Source: Rhizobium sp.
Lineage (GTDB): Bacteria > Pseudomonadota > Alphaproteobacteria > Rhizobiales > Rhizobiaceae
Direction of reading: 5' to 3'
Length of the DNA stretch: 42,627 nucleotides
Assembly: GCA_027533385.1 (NCBI GenBank)
Contig: JAPZUE010000076.1
Span: 1-42,627 of the forward strand
This document shows, piece by piece, positions 23,079 to 31,089 of this stretch (positions are counted from its first letter, which is position 1; each line of letters starts with the position of its first letter). Position numbers and translations under genes: made by a program. The notes below the pieces were generated by a model. That model was given only the letters and a program-made list of their open reading frames with translations, searched no databases and was not told the origin of the DNA.

Positions 23079-25853
23079 TCATTCGATCCCCGGTTCCTGC
23101 GTGTCTGTGACCCCGAGCGGCAACTTGGTCAGTACAGCGACGTTGTCGGTGCGGAAGATATGGCTTGCATGGGATGCGAGCCTTTGTCCCGTCACACGCT
23201 CCCCAAGGCCCTGCATCCGTTGCAGATAGCCCGCATCGCCATAGCGGCGATAACTCAGTGCCAGACGGCGCAGCCAGGTATTGGGGTCGGTCAGCCGGCC
23301 TTCTTCGGCAAAGGCGATGTCGGATTTGATCTTTTCTACATCCGCCTGGCGAGCGATCTCAGGCATACGGTCGAGCACTGAGAATGCGGCTGCGGTCAGT
23401 TCCTCCGTCCGGTCTGGGGCGCAATAGAAGGCCAGGGTCCCGAGCACCCGATCCTGATCGGGGTCGACTTCCAGCTCGAATTCGAGGCTGTAGATGCCGC
23501 CCAAGACGTTGCGAAGTTCCTTCTTCAGATTTTGCTGCGCCATCGGCGTCAGGGTCGAAATGAGGAAGCTCGCCTCGGGAGTCCAATCAAGCTCTGTAAA
23601 AAGGGAGATTTCGACCCGGGCCCGGTCATCCGAGAAGACCTCGACCTGAGCCGAATGCCGGCCAGGCCGCTGTAGGGGGACTGTCGGTCGTATGGAGACC
23701 TTGCGCGGGATGGCGCCGATTACGGTTGCGAAGCTCTCGCGGATCGGGGCAGCAGGGGCGGGACCTACCGCATACCAGGTCACCGGCTGTTCGAAATGCG
23801 TCCGTGCTATGGCGCTTAGCTCGGCCGGTTTCAGCCGTTTCAGCGCCTGCATATGGTTGTCTACATCCCGCGTGCCATACAGCAGCTCGGCACGCCGGGC
23901 GGTCACTTGATCCGCATTCTGATCGACCCATTGCGTTTGCAGCGCTTCAACCGCTTCATGTCGAACGCCGCCAAAGGCGATCATGGCGGCATAGGTTTCC
24001 AGTCGCGCGGGAAGATCGGATGGTGCGGCGGCAATGCCGGCGTCGAGATGCCCCTGCCCGAGCGCGATGCTCCATTGCTGCGGCTGATCTTTCAGCCAGA
24101 GATCGTGTTCACTCTCGCTCCAGAACGAAAAACCGCTCTGTGTGAAGAGCTGCATGGCCGCCTGCGAGGCCGGGCTGGAGAACCGATCGTTGAGGTAACC
24201 CGGGCGCGACTGGCCGGACAGATAGATCTTGCCATCCGGCGTGTTACGCACCAGCCATACGACCGAGTCTCCGTTGGAGAGTTTCCATTCGATGACGTCA
24301 GGATGTCCGGCTCGGCTTTCGGCGGTGATGCGACCGGATCGGTCGATCTGCCGATTGGCGGGCCAAACGGGCTTTGCGATGGCAACATCGGCCTCCGGTA
24401 TGATTGGCTTTCGCGATGGAAGATCGGCCAAGGTCGCCCAGTGCTGCCGTTCCGCTTCCACGGAGGCAATCGTCGGCAATCCTGCCGATACGCCACCCGG
24501 GACCTGATAAAAGAGCACCCGGTCCTCAGCGTCGAGCATGTCCTTCAGGCGTGCGTTCAATCCCTCGAAGGTGATGCGATCGAGGAGGGCCGCCGTCCGG
24601 GCCCGTCGCGTTGCGGGATCGTCGACGACCGAGCCGGTCAGAACGGCCGAAGCGATCCGATCCTCCCATTCCGCATAGGTCCGGTTCTCGGCAGCCTGCT
24701 GATTGTTGTCGTTGACCGCTCGGGCCCTCTTCATCAGCATCTCGAACCCATCGCGCGACAATCCTTCGCGCCGCAGTCGCTCGATGGTCTCAAGCAGCAC
24801 GGATGTTGCTGCCTTGTGGTTTTCGGTGCGTGCGTTGAAGGCGAGGATCAGCCGCTCCTCGGTCGTTTCCTGCGCCGCAAAGCCGAGGCTTTCGACGATG
24901 GGAGCATGATGCGGCGCTGCCGCCTGTACGGCATCGCGGATCAATCGCGTCAGGAAATACTGCTGCAGATAGGCCATCTGCCCAGCGTCCGTCAGCCGGT
25001 TCGGCATCTCCAGCCTGAAGGCGTAGGTTGCTTGAGAACTCGAACCCTCGTCATCTTGCACGAGATGGACGCTCAGCCCCTGTTTCAGAGGCAAGATCCG
25101 GTAATCCCGATCTGGCGCGGGAAGGCGCGGCGCCCCGGAGAAGGCTCGTTCGAGAGCCTTTCGCGCGACATCCTTGTCAAACCGGCCGGAGACGATCAGC
25201 GTCATGTTCGAGGCACGGTAGTAGCTCTGATAGAAGCTGCGGATATCATCGATCGATGCCCCCGATATCCCGGCTTCAGTGCCGATCGTCGGCCGGTCGA
25301 CATAGCGCGATCCCGTCCGCAACGCGGCCTTCTTCAACCGACTGACCCGGTCTGCAAGGTTCACGGTCTGGCGCAGTTCTTCGAGGATGACGAACCGCTC
25401 CTTTTCCCAGTCCTCAGATTGCAGTGCCGGCTTCATCACCAGATCGGCCACGAACTGGAGAGACTGCGGGAGGTCGAGCGCGTCGTTGGGACGCGTGCGC
25501 AGCATGAACTGGGTTTCGGCCTCCCGCGTGACGGCATTCACCTCGACCCCGGTCCGCCAACCGAAAGCTTCGATTTCTTCATGCATTGAGCGTCCGCGCG
25601 CCGTGTTGGTCTGGAACACCATGTGTTCGAGGATATGGGCGATACCGCTCGGAACCGGCTCATCAACCGATCCGGCATGCACAATCAGGCGAATGTTGAA
25701 GGGATCGCCGTTCCGGCCGCTGTCATAGAGGAAATAGCGCAGACCGTTGTCGAGGGTTCCGGCGGAAATGCGCGGGTCCCAGCCGGGCTCTTGCGCGGCG
25801 GACAGGGGAGACATGCAAAGCAGCGTGAATAGAGCGACGAGGCAGAAGCGCAT
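23079..25853 (-). CDS. Periplasmic M16 zinc protease, PqqL/FusC-like
   Basis: This 924-residue two-lobed metalloprotease has a signal peptide (MRFCLVALFTLLCMSPLSAAQ; cleavage near residue 20) that places it in the periplasm. The inverted zinc motif HxxEH is His73-Ile-Leu-Glu76-His77, and the third ligand is probably Glu159 in the ERFVILEE stretch. The opening GTLDNGLRYFLYDSG and the SGIAHILEHMVF region resemble Escherichia coli PqqL and Pectobacterium FusC, and the length also agrees (about 920-930). The second, inactive lobe (after about residue 500) lacks HxxEH. The ATG at 25853 is chosen because it begins the signal peptide. It shares strand and spacing with the FecI, FecR and receptor genes downstream, so it probably processes what the receptor imports. 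Confidence 0.9.
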   Translation of the reverse strand: MRFCLVALFTLLCMSPLSAAQEPGWDPRISAGTLDNGLRYFLYDSGRNGDPFNIRLIVHAGSVDEPVPSGIAHILEHMVFQTNTARGRSMHEEIEAFGWRTGVEVNAVTREAETQFMLRTRPNDALDLPQSLQFVADLVMKPALQSEDWEKERFVILEELRQTVNLADRVSRLKKAALRTGSRYVDRPTIGTEAGISGASIDDIRSFYQSYYRASNMTLIVSGRFDKDVARKALERAFSGAPRLPAPDRDYRILPLKQGLSVHLVQDDEGSSSQATYAFRLEMPNRLTDAGQMAYLQQYFLTRLIRDAVQAAAPHHAPIVESLGFAAQETTEERLILAFNARTENHKAATSVLLETIERLRREGLSRDGFEMLMKRARAVNDNNQQAAENRTYAEWEDRIASAVLTGSVVDDPATRRARTAALLDRITFEGLNARLKDMLDAEDRVLFYQVPGGVSAGLPTIASVEAERQHWATLADLPSRKPIIPEADVAIAKPVWPANRQIDRSGRITAESRAGHPDVIEWKLSNGDSVVWLVRNTPDGKIYLSGQSRPGYLNDRFSSPASQAAMQLFTQSGFSFWSESEHDLWLKDQPQQWSIALGQGHLDAGIAAAPSDLPARLETYAAMIAFGGVRHEAVEALQTQWVDQNADQVTARRAELLYGTRDVDNHMQALKRLKPAELSAIARTHFEQPVTWYAVGPAPAAPIRESFATVIGAIPRKVSIRPTVPLQRPGRHSAQVEVFSDDRARVEISLFTELDWTPEASFLISTLTPMAQQNLKKELRNVLGGIYSLEFELEVDPDQDRVLGTLAFYCAPDRTEELTAAAFSVLDRMPEIARQADVEKIKSDIAFAEEGRLTDPNTWLRRLALSYRRYGDAGYLQRMQGLGERVTGQRLASHASHIFRTDNVAVLTKLPLGVTDTQEPGIE

Positions 25854-26103
25854 CTGGGATACCAAAAACAGGATAACGGGCTGCCCCGCTGGACGGCCGC
25901 CTAAAAAGATGAACGGCGTTATCAACTTTCTGGATGTGCCACAAGTCCCCGAAACGCGCTGCTGCAGATGAGATCAAGACGGAGCGATTGCCGGGAGACC
26001 GGCACCGAACCGCCATCTGATTGGTGGCAGGCAGCGCGACCGCGCGCGGGTCCCGACCGTTTTTGTCAGCGTCAAATCCGTGCAGGAGCGCTCGAACTCA
26101 GCA

Positions 26104-27894
26104 TCAGACCTGTCCGAAGAGCCCATGCTTGCGCAATCGATATTCGAGTTTGGCGCGCGACAGGCCAAGGCTGCGGGCTGCGGCGGAGACATTTCCGCCA
26201 TGGCTTGAGAGTGCCTGTCGGTAGAGGTCAATCTCGGCCGATTTCAGCTGTGATGACGCCGACGAGAGATCGGGAGGATCCGCCTTTTGTGGCAGAGCGG
26301 CTTCCGACGGAAAAGCCAGGCGGCCATCGCGCGTCAAGGACGGATGGGAAACCCCCAAGGGTTCATTTCCAGTGAACATGTGCTGCAGATCGATAAAGCC
26401 GCCAGGCTCTGCGAAGATCACTCCGCGCTCGATGAGGTTCTGCAATTCACGAATATTGCCGGGGAAGTCGTAGTCGAGCAACGCATTCATCGCCCGTCGG
26501 GTCAGTCCGATCACCTTTCTTCTATGGCGCTCGCGAAACAGTCGAAGGAAGTGATCGACCAGAAGCGGAATGTCATCACGACGTTCCCTGAGCGGGGGAA
26601 TGAAGATCGGGAACACGCAGAGACGGAAGTAAAGGTCCTGGCGGAAGCGCCCAGCCCGCACTTCCTCGGCCAGATCGACATTCGATGCCGCAATCACCCG
26701 AACATCCGCTGCAATCGACTTTGAACCACCAACCCGCTCGATCACCCGTTGCTGGAGGGCACGCAACAGCTTGCCCTGGGCGGCATAGGCGAGCGAGGCA
26801 ATCTCGTCGAGAAACAATGTTCCCCCAGCGGCCCGCTCGAAGTAACCGGGGCGGGAAGCGACGGCGCCGGTGAAGGCGCCTTTCTCGACGCCGAACAGTT
26901 CGGCTTCCACCAGTGTCTCGGGAATGGCTGCGCAGTTGACGGCCACGAAGGGCTTGTCGGCACGGTTGCTCAGCCTGTGCAACTGTTGCGAAAACAGCTC
27001 CTTGCCGACCCCGGATTCCCCGACGAGAAGCACTGTCGCTTCCGTGTCTGCCACCTTCTCCACCATCAGCCGCGCCCTGAGGAAGCTTGCAGATACGCCG
27101 ACCACGGGGTCGCCGCCGGCGCGACGGTCCGAGACGTCCCGGCTGACTTCGGCATCCTGATGCGAGGCGGGAGAGGACCGCTTCCCCTGCCGGGAGCGCG
27201 GCCATTCAAGACCGAGATAAGCTCGTTCCGGTGCGTCTTCGCCCCATTCCTCCGCGTTCTGGCCAACGACATAGCAGCGCGAGGCGCCCACGCCCGAGCA
27301 TTCGATCTCGCGAAAGATCACCGGGCGTCCAAAAAGCGTGCTGGTATAGCCGCTGGGATAACCCGTCTGCATCCAGCAGACCGGCTCGCTCGCAAGCCCA
27401 TGGTGAGCGATGTGCTCGGCGGCTTCCGAGGAATCGTACCAGTAAAACTCGCCGAAATAGCTGCCCTTGTCGCTGTCGAACTCGAACTGCTTGGTTTCGA
27501 CCTTAACAAAGCCCTCCAGGGTATGGACGCGTGGACCTGCCGCGAGCGCATGGGTGAGATCCTGGTTCGGAAACCGCTTCAGGATCAGTTCCGCATCACG
27601 CACGCCCTGCATATAACCCACCCGCATGAAGATGCCTCTGGCCAGGTCTATGCCGAAGGCATCGATGATCTCCTGACGCAAGCGACCGAGGACTTGGCTC
27701 TGCATCAGAACCATGCGCTGGTCGTTGAGCCAGATCCGCCCGTCGCCAAGCGCGAAATGCAGCGCCTCGGTGAGTTCGGCAAGCGTTGGTGAAGCGCCGG
27801 TGTGGAGTTCGCTGAAGGCACCCTTGGACAGCATCTTGCCGGTCGACCGGGAGACATCGGCCAGTGAAACCAGGAAGGGGGATTTGTCTTTCAT
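26104..27894 (-). CDS. Sigma-54-dependent activator of the XylR/DmpR family
   Basis: This 596-residue NtrC-type activator has an effector module of XylR-N plus V4R type at about residues 20-215 (the ECSGVGASRCYVVGQNAEEWG segment carries the family Gly/Cys pattern). A linker follows, then the AAA+ domain with Walker A GESGVGKE, sigma-54 contact motif GAFTGA (residues 339-344) and GGTLFLDEI. It ends with a Fis-type helix-turn-helix (GGNVSAAARSLGLSRAKLEYRLRKHG). Family members are de-repressed by direct binding of aromatic compounds. It is divergent from the aldehyde dehydrogenase and CalA-like genes and probably activates the -24/-12 promoter at 28060. The start at 27894 is preferred; an ATG at 27933 would run up to the activator-site region. 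Confidence 0.93.
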   Translation of the reverse strand: MKDKSPFLVSLADVSRSTGKMLSKGAFSELHTGASPTLAELTEALHFALGDGRIWLNDQRMVLMQSQVLGRLRQEIIDAFGIDLARGIFMRVGYMQGVRDAELILKRFPNQDLTHALAAGPRVHTLEGFVKVETKQFEFDSDKGSYFGEFYWYDSSEAAEHIAHHGLASEPVCWMQTGYPSGYTSTLFGRPVIFREIECSGVGASRCYVVGQNAEEWGEDAPERAYLGLEWPRSRQGKRSSPASHQDAEVSRDVSDRRAGGDPVVGVSASFLRARLMVEKVADTEATVLLVGESGVGKELFSQQLHRLSNRADKPFVAVNCAAIPETLVEAELFGVEKGAFTGAVASRPGYFERAAGGTLFLDEIASLAYAAQGKLLRALQQRVIERVGGSKSIAADVRVIAASNVDLAEEVRAGRFRQDLYFRLCVFPIFIPPLRERRDDIPLLVDHFLRLFRERHRRKVIGLTRRAMNALLDYDFPGNIRELQNLIERGVIFAEPGGFIDLQHMFTGNEPLGVSHPSLTRDGRLAFPSEAALPQKADPPDLSSASSQLKSAEIDLYRQALSSHGGNVSAAARSLGLSRAKLEYRLRKHGLFGQV

Positions 27895-27933
27895 CCGGGC
27901 CGATCTTGATGAGTTCAGAAATTTCGCAAACAT

Positions 27934-27949
27934 TTCACCATTTGATGAA
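27934..27949. promoter_or_regulatory. XylR/DmpR-type upstream activator site
   Basis: TTCACCATTTGATGAA is an imperfect inverted repeat that matches 12 of 16 positions of the TTGATCAATTGATCAA pattern I recall for XylR/DmpR-class activator sites. It lies about 120-130 bp upstream of the sigma-54 promoter at 28060, a typical enhancer distance, and next to the start of the activator gene. Binding is inferred. Confidence 0.5.
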
Positions 27950-27953
27950 GCAT

Positions 27954-28001
27954 GCAATGCCGATGATCCCTTTGTCGGCGGGGAACCCATCGAAGCATTG
28001 C
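27954..28001. promoter_or_regulatory. Long interrupted inverted repeat, second candidate activator site
   Basis: GCAATGCCGATG (27954-27965) is mirrored by CATCGAAGCATTGC (27988-28001), identical apart from two extra bases in the right arm. The arms are about 33 bp apart centre to centre, close to three helical turns. XylR-family enhancers often have two sites, and this pair lies between the first candidate site and the -24/-12 promoter. Confidence 0.4.
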
Positions 28002-28059
28002 TCAGCAGATTCAGAGGATTAGCGATTCTGGATGGGAGTCGTGTGGCAATTCTCGGATC

Positions 28060-28074
28060 TGGCACGGCCTTTGC
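28060..28074 (+). promoter_or_regulatory. Sigma-54 (-24/-12) promoter
   Basis: TGGCACGGCCTTTGC is a perfect match to the TGGCAC-N5-TTGC core of RpoN promoters, with the invariant GG at 28061-28062 and GC at 28073-28074. Transcription should start near 28085, about 130 bp before the aldehyde dehydrogenase ATG. A divergent sigma-54 activator gene makes the assignment strong. The rest of the 319-bp gap (27895-28213) holds the candidate activator sites and a leader with no further ORF. Confidence 0.88.
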
Positions 28075-28213
28075 GAACAGGAAATCGAGCCGCTTGAGGA
28101 GGCGGCGCGGAGGACAGATGCATCAGCAAAGCCTGGATGAGCGGCCAGACAGCGGCCGATCTCACAACGGCGAAGCTTTGCCCTCCCCAACCAAGGAACA
28201 GGAGGCCCTGACG

Positions 28214-29686
28214 ATGAACATGCATGCACCCAAATTTCTGGATACCGCCCGCTGGCAAGGTCTCGCCTATATCTCGGAATGGCAGGAGACCATGGCCGGG
28301 ACGTTGAACGTGAGCGACCCTTCGACCGGCGATGTTCTGGCGACAGTCGGGCTGTGCGGTCCGGCCGATGTCGCCCAAGCAGCCAAACAGGCGAGCGCTG
28401 CCCAGAAATCCTGGGCAAAGACGCTTCCCGCAGAGCGCGCCGCCATTCTCAATCGTGCCGCCGATCTCCTGGAACAGAACGGAGCCGAGCTTGCGCGCTG
28501 GATCATGCAGGAATCCGGGTCCATTCACCCGAAGGCGATGATCGAGATCGAGCACGGCGCGCTTTTCATTCGCCATGCGGCGTCGCTCGCCACACAGCCG
28601 ACCGGCATGTTCTTGCCGGGCATGGACGATCGGACAAACTATGCCCGGCGGGTTCCCCATGGTGTGGTGGGCGTCATCTCGCCCTTCAACTTCCCGCTGG
28701 TCCTGTCGGTCCGCTCGATCGCGGCCGCCATTGCGCTGGGCAATACCGTCGTCCACAAGCCGGATCCGCGCACCCCGATCTCGGGCGGTATCATCATCGC
28801 CCGGATCTTCGAAGAGGCGGGTCTGCCGAAGGGTGTTCTGCATGTCGTTCCAGGCGGCGCCGATGCCGGCGAGGCGATCTGCAGCGATCCGAACATTGCG
28901 ATGGTCTCCTTTACCGGATCCGCACGCGGCGGTGCGAAGGTCGGCGAGGTCTGCGGGCGTCACCTGAAACGCGTTCAGCTGGAACTTGGCGGCAAGAATG
29001 CACTCGTCATTCTCGATGATGCCGACCTCGATGTCGCTGCATCGAACGCTGCCTGGGGTAGCTTCCTGCATCAGGGCCAGATCTGCATGGCAACGGGCCT
29101 GATCCTTGTCGATGAAAAGATCGCGCCCGAGATTACCGAGCGCCTGGTTGCCAAGGCCAACCATCTGCCGGCCGGCAATCCCTCGACAAACCAGGTCGCA
29201 CTCGGCCCGATCATCTCCGACGCTCAGGTCGAGACGATCCAGCGGATCGTCGACGACGCCGTTGCCAAGGGCGCGAAGCTGCTCGCCGGCGGCACCCATG
29301 ACGGGCGCTTCTACGCCGCAACCGTGCTCTCCGGCGTCAAGCCGGGCATGCTCGCTTTCGAGGAGGAGATCTTCGGCCCGGTCGCCTGCATCGTACCGTT
29401 CAAGACCGACGAAGAGGCCGTGGAGCTCGCCAACCGTTCCGATTATGGCCTGGCGGCCGGTGTGATTTCCGGCAACCTCGGGCGGGCGATGGCGGTCGGC
29501 GACGAGCTGAATGTCGGTCAGCTCCATATCAACGACCAGACGGTGAATGGTGGGCCCTACGCGCCTTTCGGCGGTCGTGGAAAGTCCGGCAACGGCACCC
29601 GGGTCGGCGGCCCTGCCGACATCGAGGAATTCACCCAGTGGCAGTGGGTCTCCGTCAAGAAGGCGGCAACCCCCTACCCCTTCTGA
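28214..29686 (+). CDS. NAD(P)+-dependent aromatic aldehyde dehydrogenase
   Basis: This 490-residue aldehyde dehydrogenase superfamily enzyme has the catalytic Cys in HQGQICMATG, the general-base Glu in QLELGGKN and the cofactor region SFTGSARGG. The overall sequence resembles benzaldehyde/vanillin dehydrogenases. It would oxidise an aromatic aldehyde such as coniferyl aldehyde, vanillin or benzaldehyde to the acid. The ATG at 28214 has AGGAGG at 28200-28205; the frame extends upstream but without a good start. It is the first gene after the sigma-54 promoter and is followed 83 bp later by the CalA-like alcohol dehydrogenase, so alcohol-to-aldehyde-to-acid oxidation is encoded in sequence. Confidence 0.88.
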   Translation: MNMHAPKFLDTARWQGLAYISEWQETMAGTLNVSDPSTGDVLATVGLCGPADVAQAAKQASAAQKSWAKTLPAERAAILNRAADLLEQNGAELARWIMQESGSIHPKAMIEIEHGALFIRHAASLATQPTGMFLPGMDDRTNYARRVPHGVVGVISPFNFPLVLSVRSIAAAIALGNTVVHKPDPRTPISGGIIIARIFEEAGLPKGVLHVVPGGADAGEAICSDPNIAMVSFTGSARGGAKVGEVCGRHLKRVQLELGGKNALVILDDADLDVAASNAAWGSFLHQGQICMATGLILVDEKIAPEITERLVAKANHLPAGNPSTNQVALGPIISDAQVETIQRIVDDAVAKGAKLLAGGTHDGRFYAATVLSGVKPGMLAFEEEIFGPVACIVPFKTDEEAVELANRSDYGLAAGVISGNLGRAMAVGDELNVGQLHINDQTVNGGPYAPFGGRGKSGNGTRVGGPADIEEFTQWQWVSVKKAATPYPF

Positions 29687-29769
29687 GCACAGCCGAACTT
29701 CAGCCATTCGATTGACCGTCCGCGCCGTTGCGGGCGGTCCCATCAGACACGACCAAAGGAAACACGACC

Positions 29770-30537
29770 ATGAAACTTGCAGGAAAAACAATCGTTATCA
29801 CCGGGGTCTCATCCGGCATCGGCGGCGAAGTGGCGCGCCTCGCCCGATTTCACGGCGCAACGGTCATTGGCGTCGATCGCAATGACGCGATGCTGACGCT
29901 CGATGGTTTCATCAAGCTTGACCTCGGCGATCCGGCGGCAATCGATGCCGCCCTGTCGCAGTTTCCCGCGCGGATCGATGCATTGGTCAATGCCGCGGGC
30001 GTTCCAGGAACGGCGGACAAGGATCTGGTTGCCCGCGTCAACTTCCTCGGGCTGCGCCATCTGACCGAAGCTGTGATTGACCGCATGCCGAAGGGCGGCT
30101 CGATCGTCAACTTCGCCTCGATCCTGGGGGCGGAATGGCCAAAGCGGGTGGAAGATCACAAGCAGCTGGCCGCCACCGCGAGCTTTGGCGAGGGGCATGC
30201 CTGGCTGGCCACCCATCCGGTTCCGCAGGAAACTTGCTACCAGTATTTCAAGGAAGCCCTGATCGTCTGGACGATGACGCGCAGTCATACGCTGTTCATG
30301 GAGCGTGACATCCGGATGAATTCAGTTGCGCCTGGCCCGGTCTTCACACCGATCCTTGGCGATTTCGTCACGATGCTCGGCCAGGAACGGGTCCAGGCCG
30401 ACGCCGGCAAGATGAAGCGTCCGGCACTGGCAGACGAGATCGCGGGGCCGGTTGTCTTCCTCTGCTCCGACGACGCCCGATGGGTGAACGGCATCAACCT
30501 GCCGATCGACGGCGGACTTGCGGCAGTCTACATTTGA
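29770..30537 (+). CDS. calA: Short-chain dehydrogenase, coniferyl-alcohol dehydrogenase-like
   Basis: This 255-residue SDR has the cofactor motif TGVSSGIG (residues 10-17), NAAG and the active-site Tyr-x-x-x-Lys in CYQYFKEALIVW. The stretch GVPGTAD, LGAEWP, the CYQYFKEALIVW block and APGPVFTPIL plus VTMLGQER agree closely with my recollection of coniferyl-alcohol dehydrogenase CalA of Pseudomonas (also 255 residues). It should oxidise coniferyl alcohol to coniferyl aldehyde with NAD+. The ATG at 29770 has an AAAGGA site. It shares the sigma-54 promoter with the aldehyde dehydrogenase upstream. Substrate assignment is by similarity from memory, not a search. Confidence 0.82.
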   Translation: MKLAGKTIVITGVSSGIGGEVARLARFHGATVIGVDRNDAMLTLDGFIKLDLGDPAAIDAALSQFPARIDALVNAAGVPGTADKDLVARVNFLGLRHLTEAVIDRMPKGGSIVNFASILGAEWPKRVEDHKQLAATASFGEGHAWLATHPVPQETCYQYFKEALIVWTMTRSHTLFMERDIRMNSVAPGPVFTPILGDFVTMLGQERVQADAGKMKRPALADEIAGPVVFLCSDDARWVNGINLPIDGGLAAVYI

Positions 30538-30584
30538 TCATCAAGCAGGCTGCCCAAGCCTCGGGAATGCGTGTCTGATCCGAA

Positions 30585-31013
30585 TCAGGACGACAGGGGA
30601 TCGGCGCCGACCGCATCGAGTGCGGCGCGCGCCACCTCTTCGTCCTGATCACCACTGCCGGAACCAATCCCGATCCCGCCAACGAGAACGCCTCCCATTC
30701 GGATGGGCAGGCCACCTTTAAGCCCTGTCACGTCACCCTTGGTCGCGCCTGCGATCAGGAGCCGGGCATGTTCGGGGATGGCGGTTGAGGGCCCGTTGAT
30801 CGAGGCGGCGGTGCGGGCTTTGGCAAGCGCGCTTTTCAAAGAGAGGAAACGTGCGCCCTTCATGCGGAAGGACCCGAGTACGACGCCGCTCTGGTCAACA
30901 ATGACGATGCATTGCGGCTGGCCCATGGCCGACGCCGCTTCAATGGCGGCCTGCAGCATGGCAAGCACACCCCTGTCCGTCAGTTGCGCCGAGGTTTCGT
31001 AATACTGGCTCAT
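30585..31013 (-). CDS. GlcG/HbpS-like (DUF336) protein
   Basis: This 142-residue single-domain protein of the GlcG/HbpS (DUF336) fold contains the family patterns LKSALAKARTAAS, GGLPIRMGGVLVGGIGIGSG and DQDEEVARAALDAVG. Relatives occur in glycolate oxidase, propanediol and sugar-acid operons and some bind haem or small ligands; the biochemical role is generally unclear. It is the last gene of the RbsABC-type operon, separated from the binding-protein gene by a strong hairpin. It converges with the CalA-like gene. It is expected to be cytoplasmic, since no signal peptide is visible. Confidence 0.8.
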   Translation of the reverse strand: MSQYYETSAQLTDRGVLAMLQAAIEAASAMGQPQCIVIVDQSGVVLGSFRMKGARFLSLKSALAKARTAASINGPSTAIPEHARLLIAGATKGDVTGLKGGLPIRMGGVLVGGIGIGSGSGDQDEEVARAALDAVGADPLSS

Positions 31014-31045
31014 CGCGTCGTTCCCATGTCATGCGTGCAGAAAGT

Positions 31046-31079
31046 CGCGGCCGGCGCGGAGGAGCCTGCGCCGGCCGCG
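31046..31079 (-). terminator. Strong GC hairpin between the binding-protein and GlcG-like genes
   Basis: CGCGGCCGGCGC (31046-31057) and GCGCCGGCCGCG (31068-31079) form a perfect 12-bp all-GC stem with a 10-base loop, 10 bp after the binding-protein stop. Only a short ACTTT follows on the minus strand, so it is probably a partial terminator or an mRNA-stabilising element that raises binding-protein expression relative to the downstream gene. Confidence 0.7.
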
Positions 31080-31089
31080 GGTTCAAGTT

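Noticed and set aside
23853..25589. A 578-codon open frame on the plus strand antisense to the M16 protease
   Set aside because: No recognisable domain; the opposite strand has the HxxEH protease with signal peptide and family-typical length.
28019..29791. A 590-codon open frame on the minus strand antisense to the aldehyde dehydrogenase
   Set aside because: No domain; the plus strand has AGGAGG, sigma-54 promoter and intact aldehyde dehydrogenase motifs.
30571..30590. Bidirectional terminator between the CalA-like and GlcG-like genes
   Set aside because: CTGAT...ATCAG gives only a 5-bp stem with no T-run and overlaps a stop codon region.
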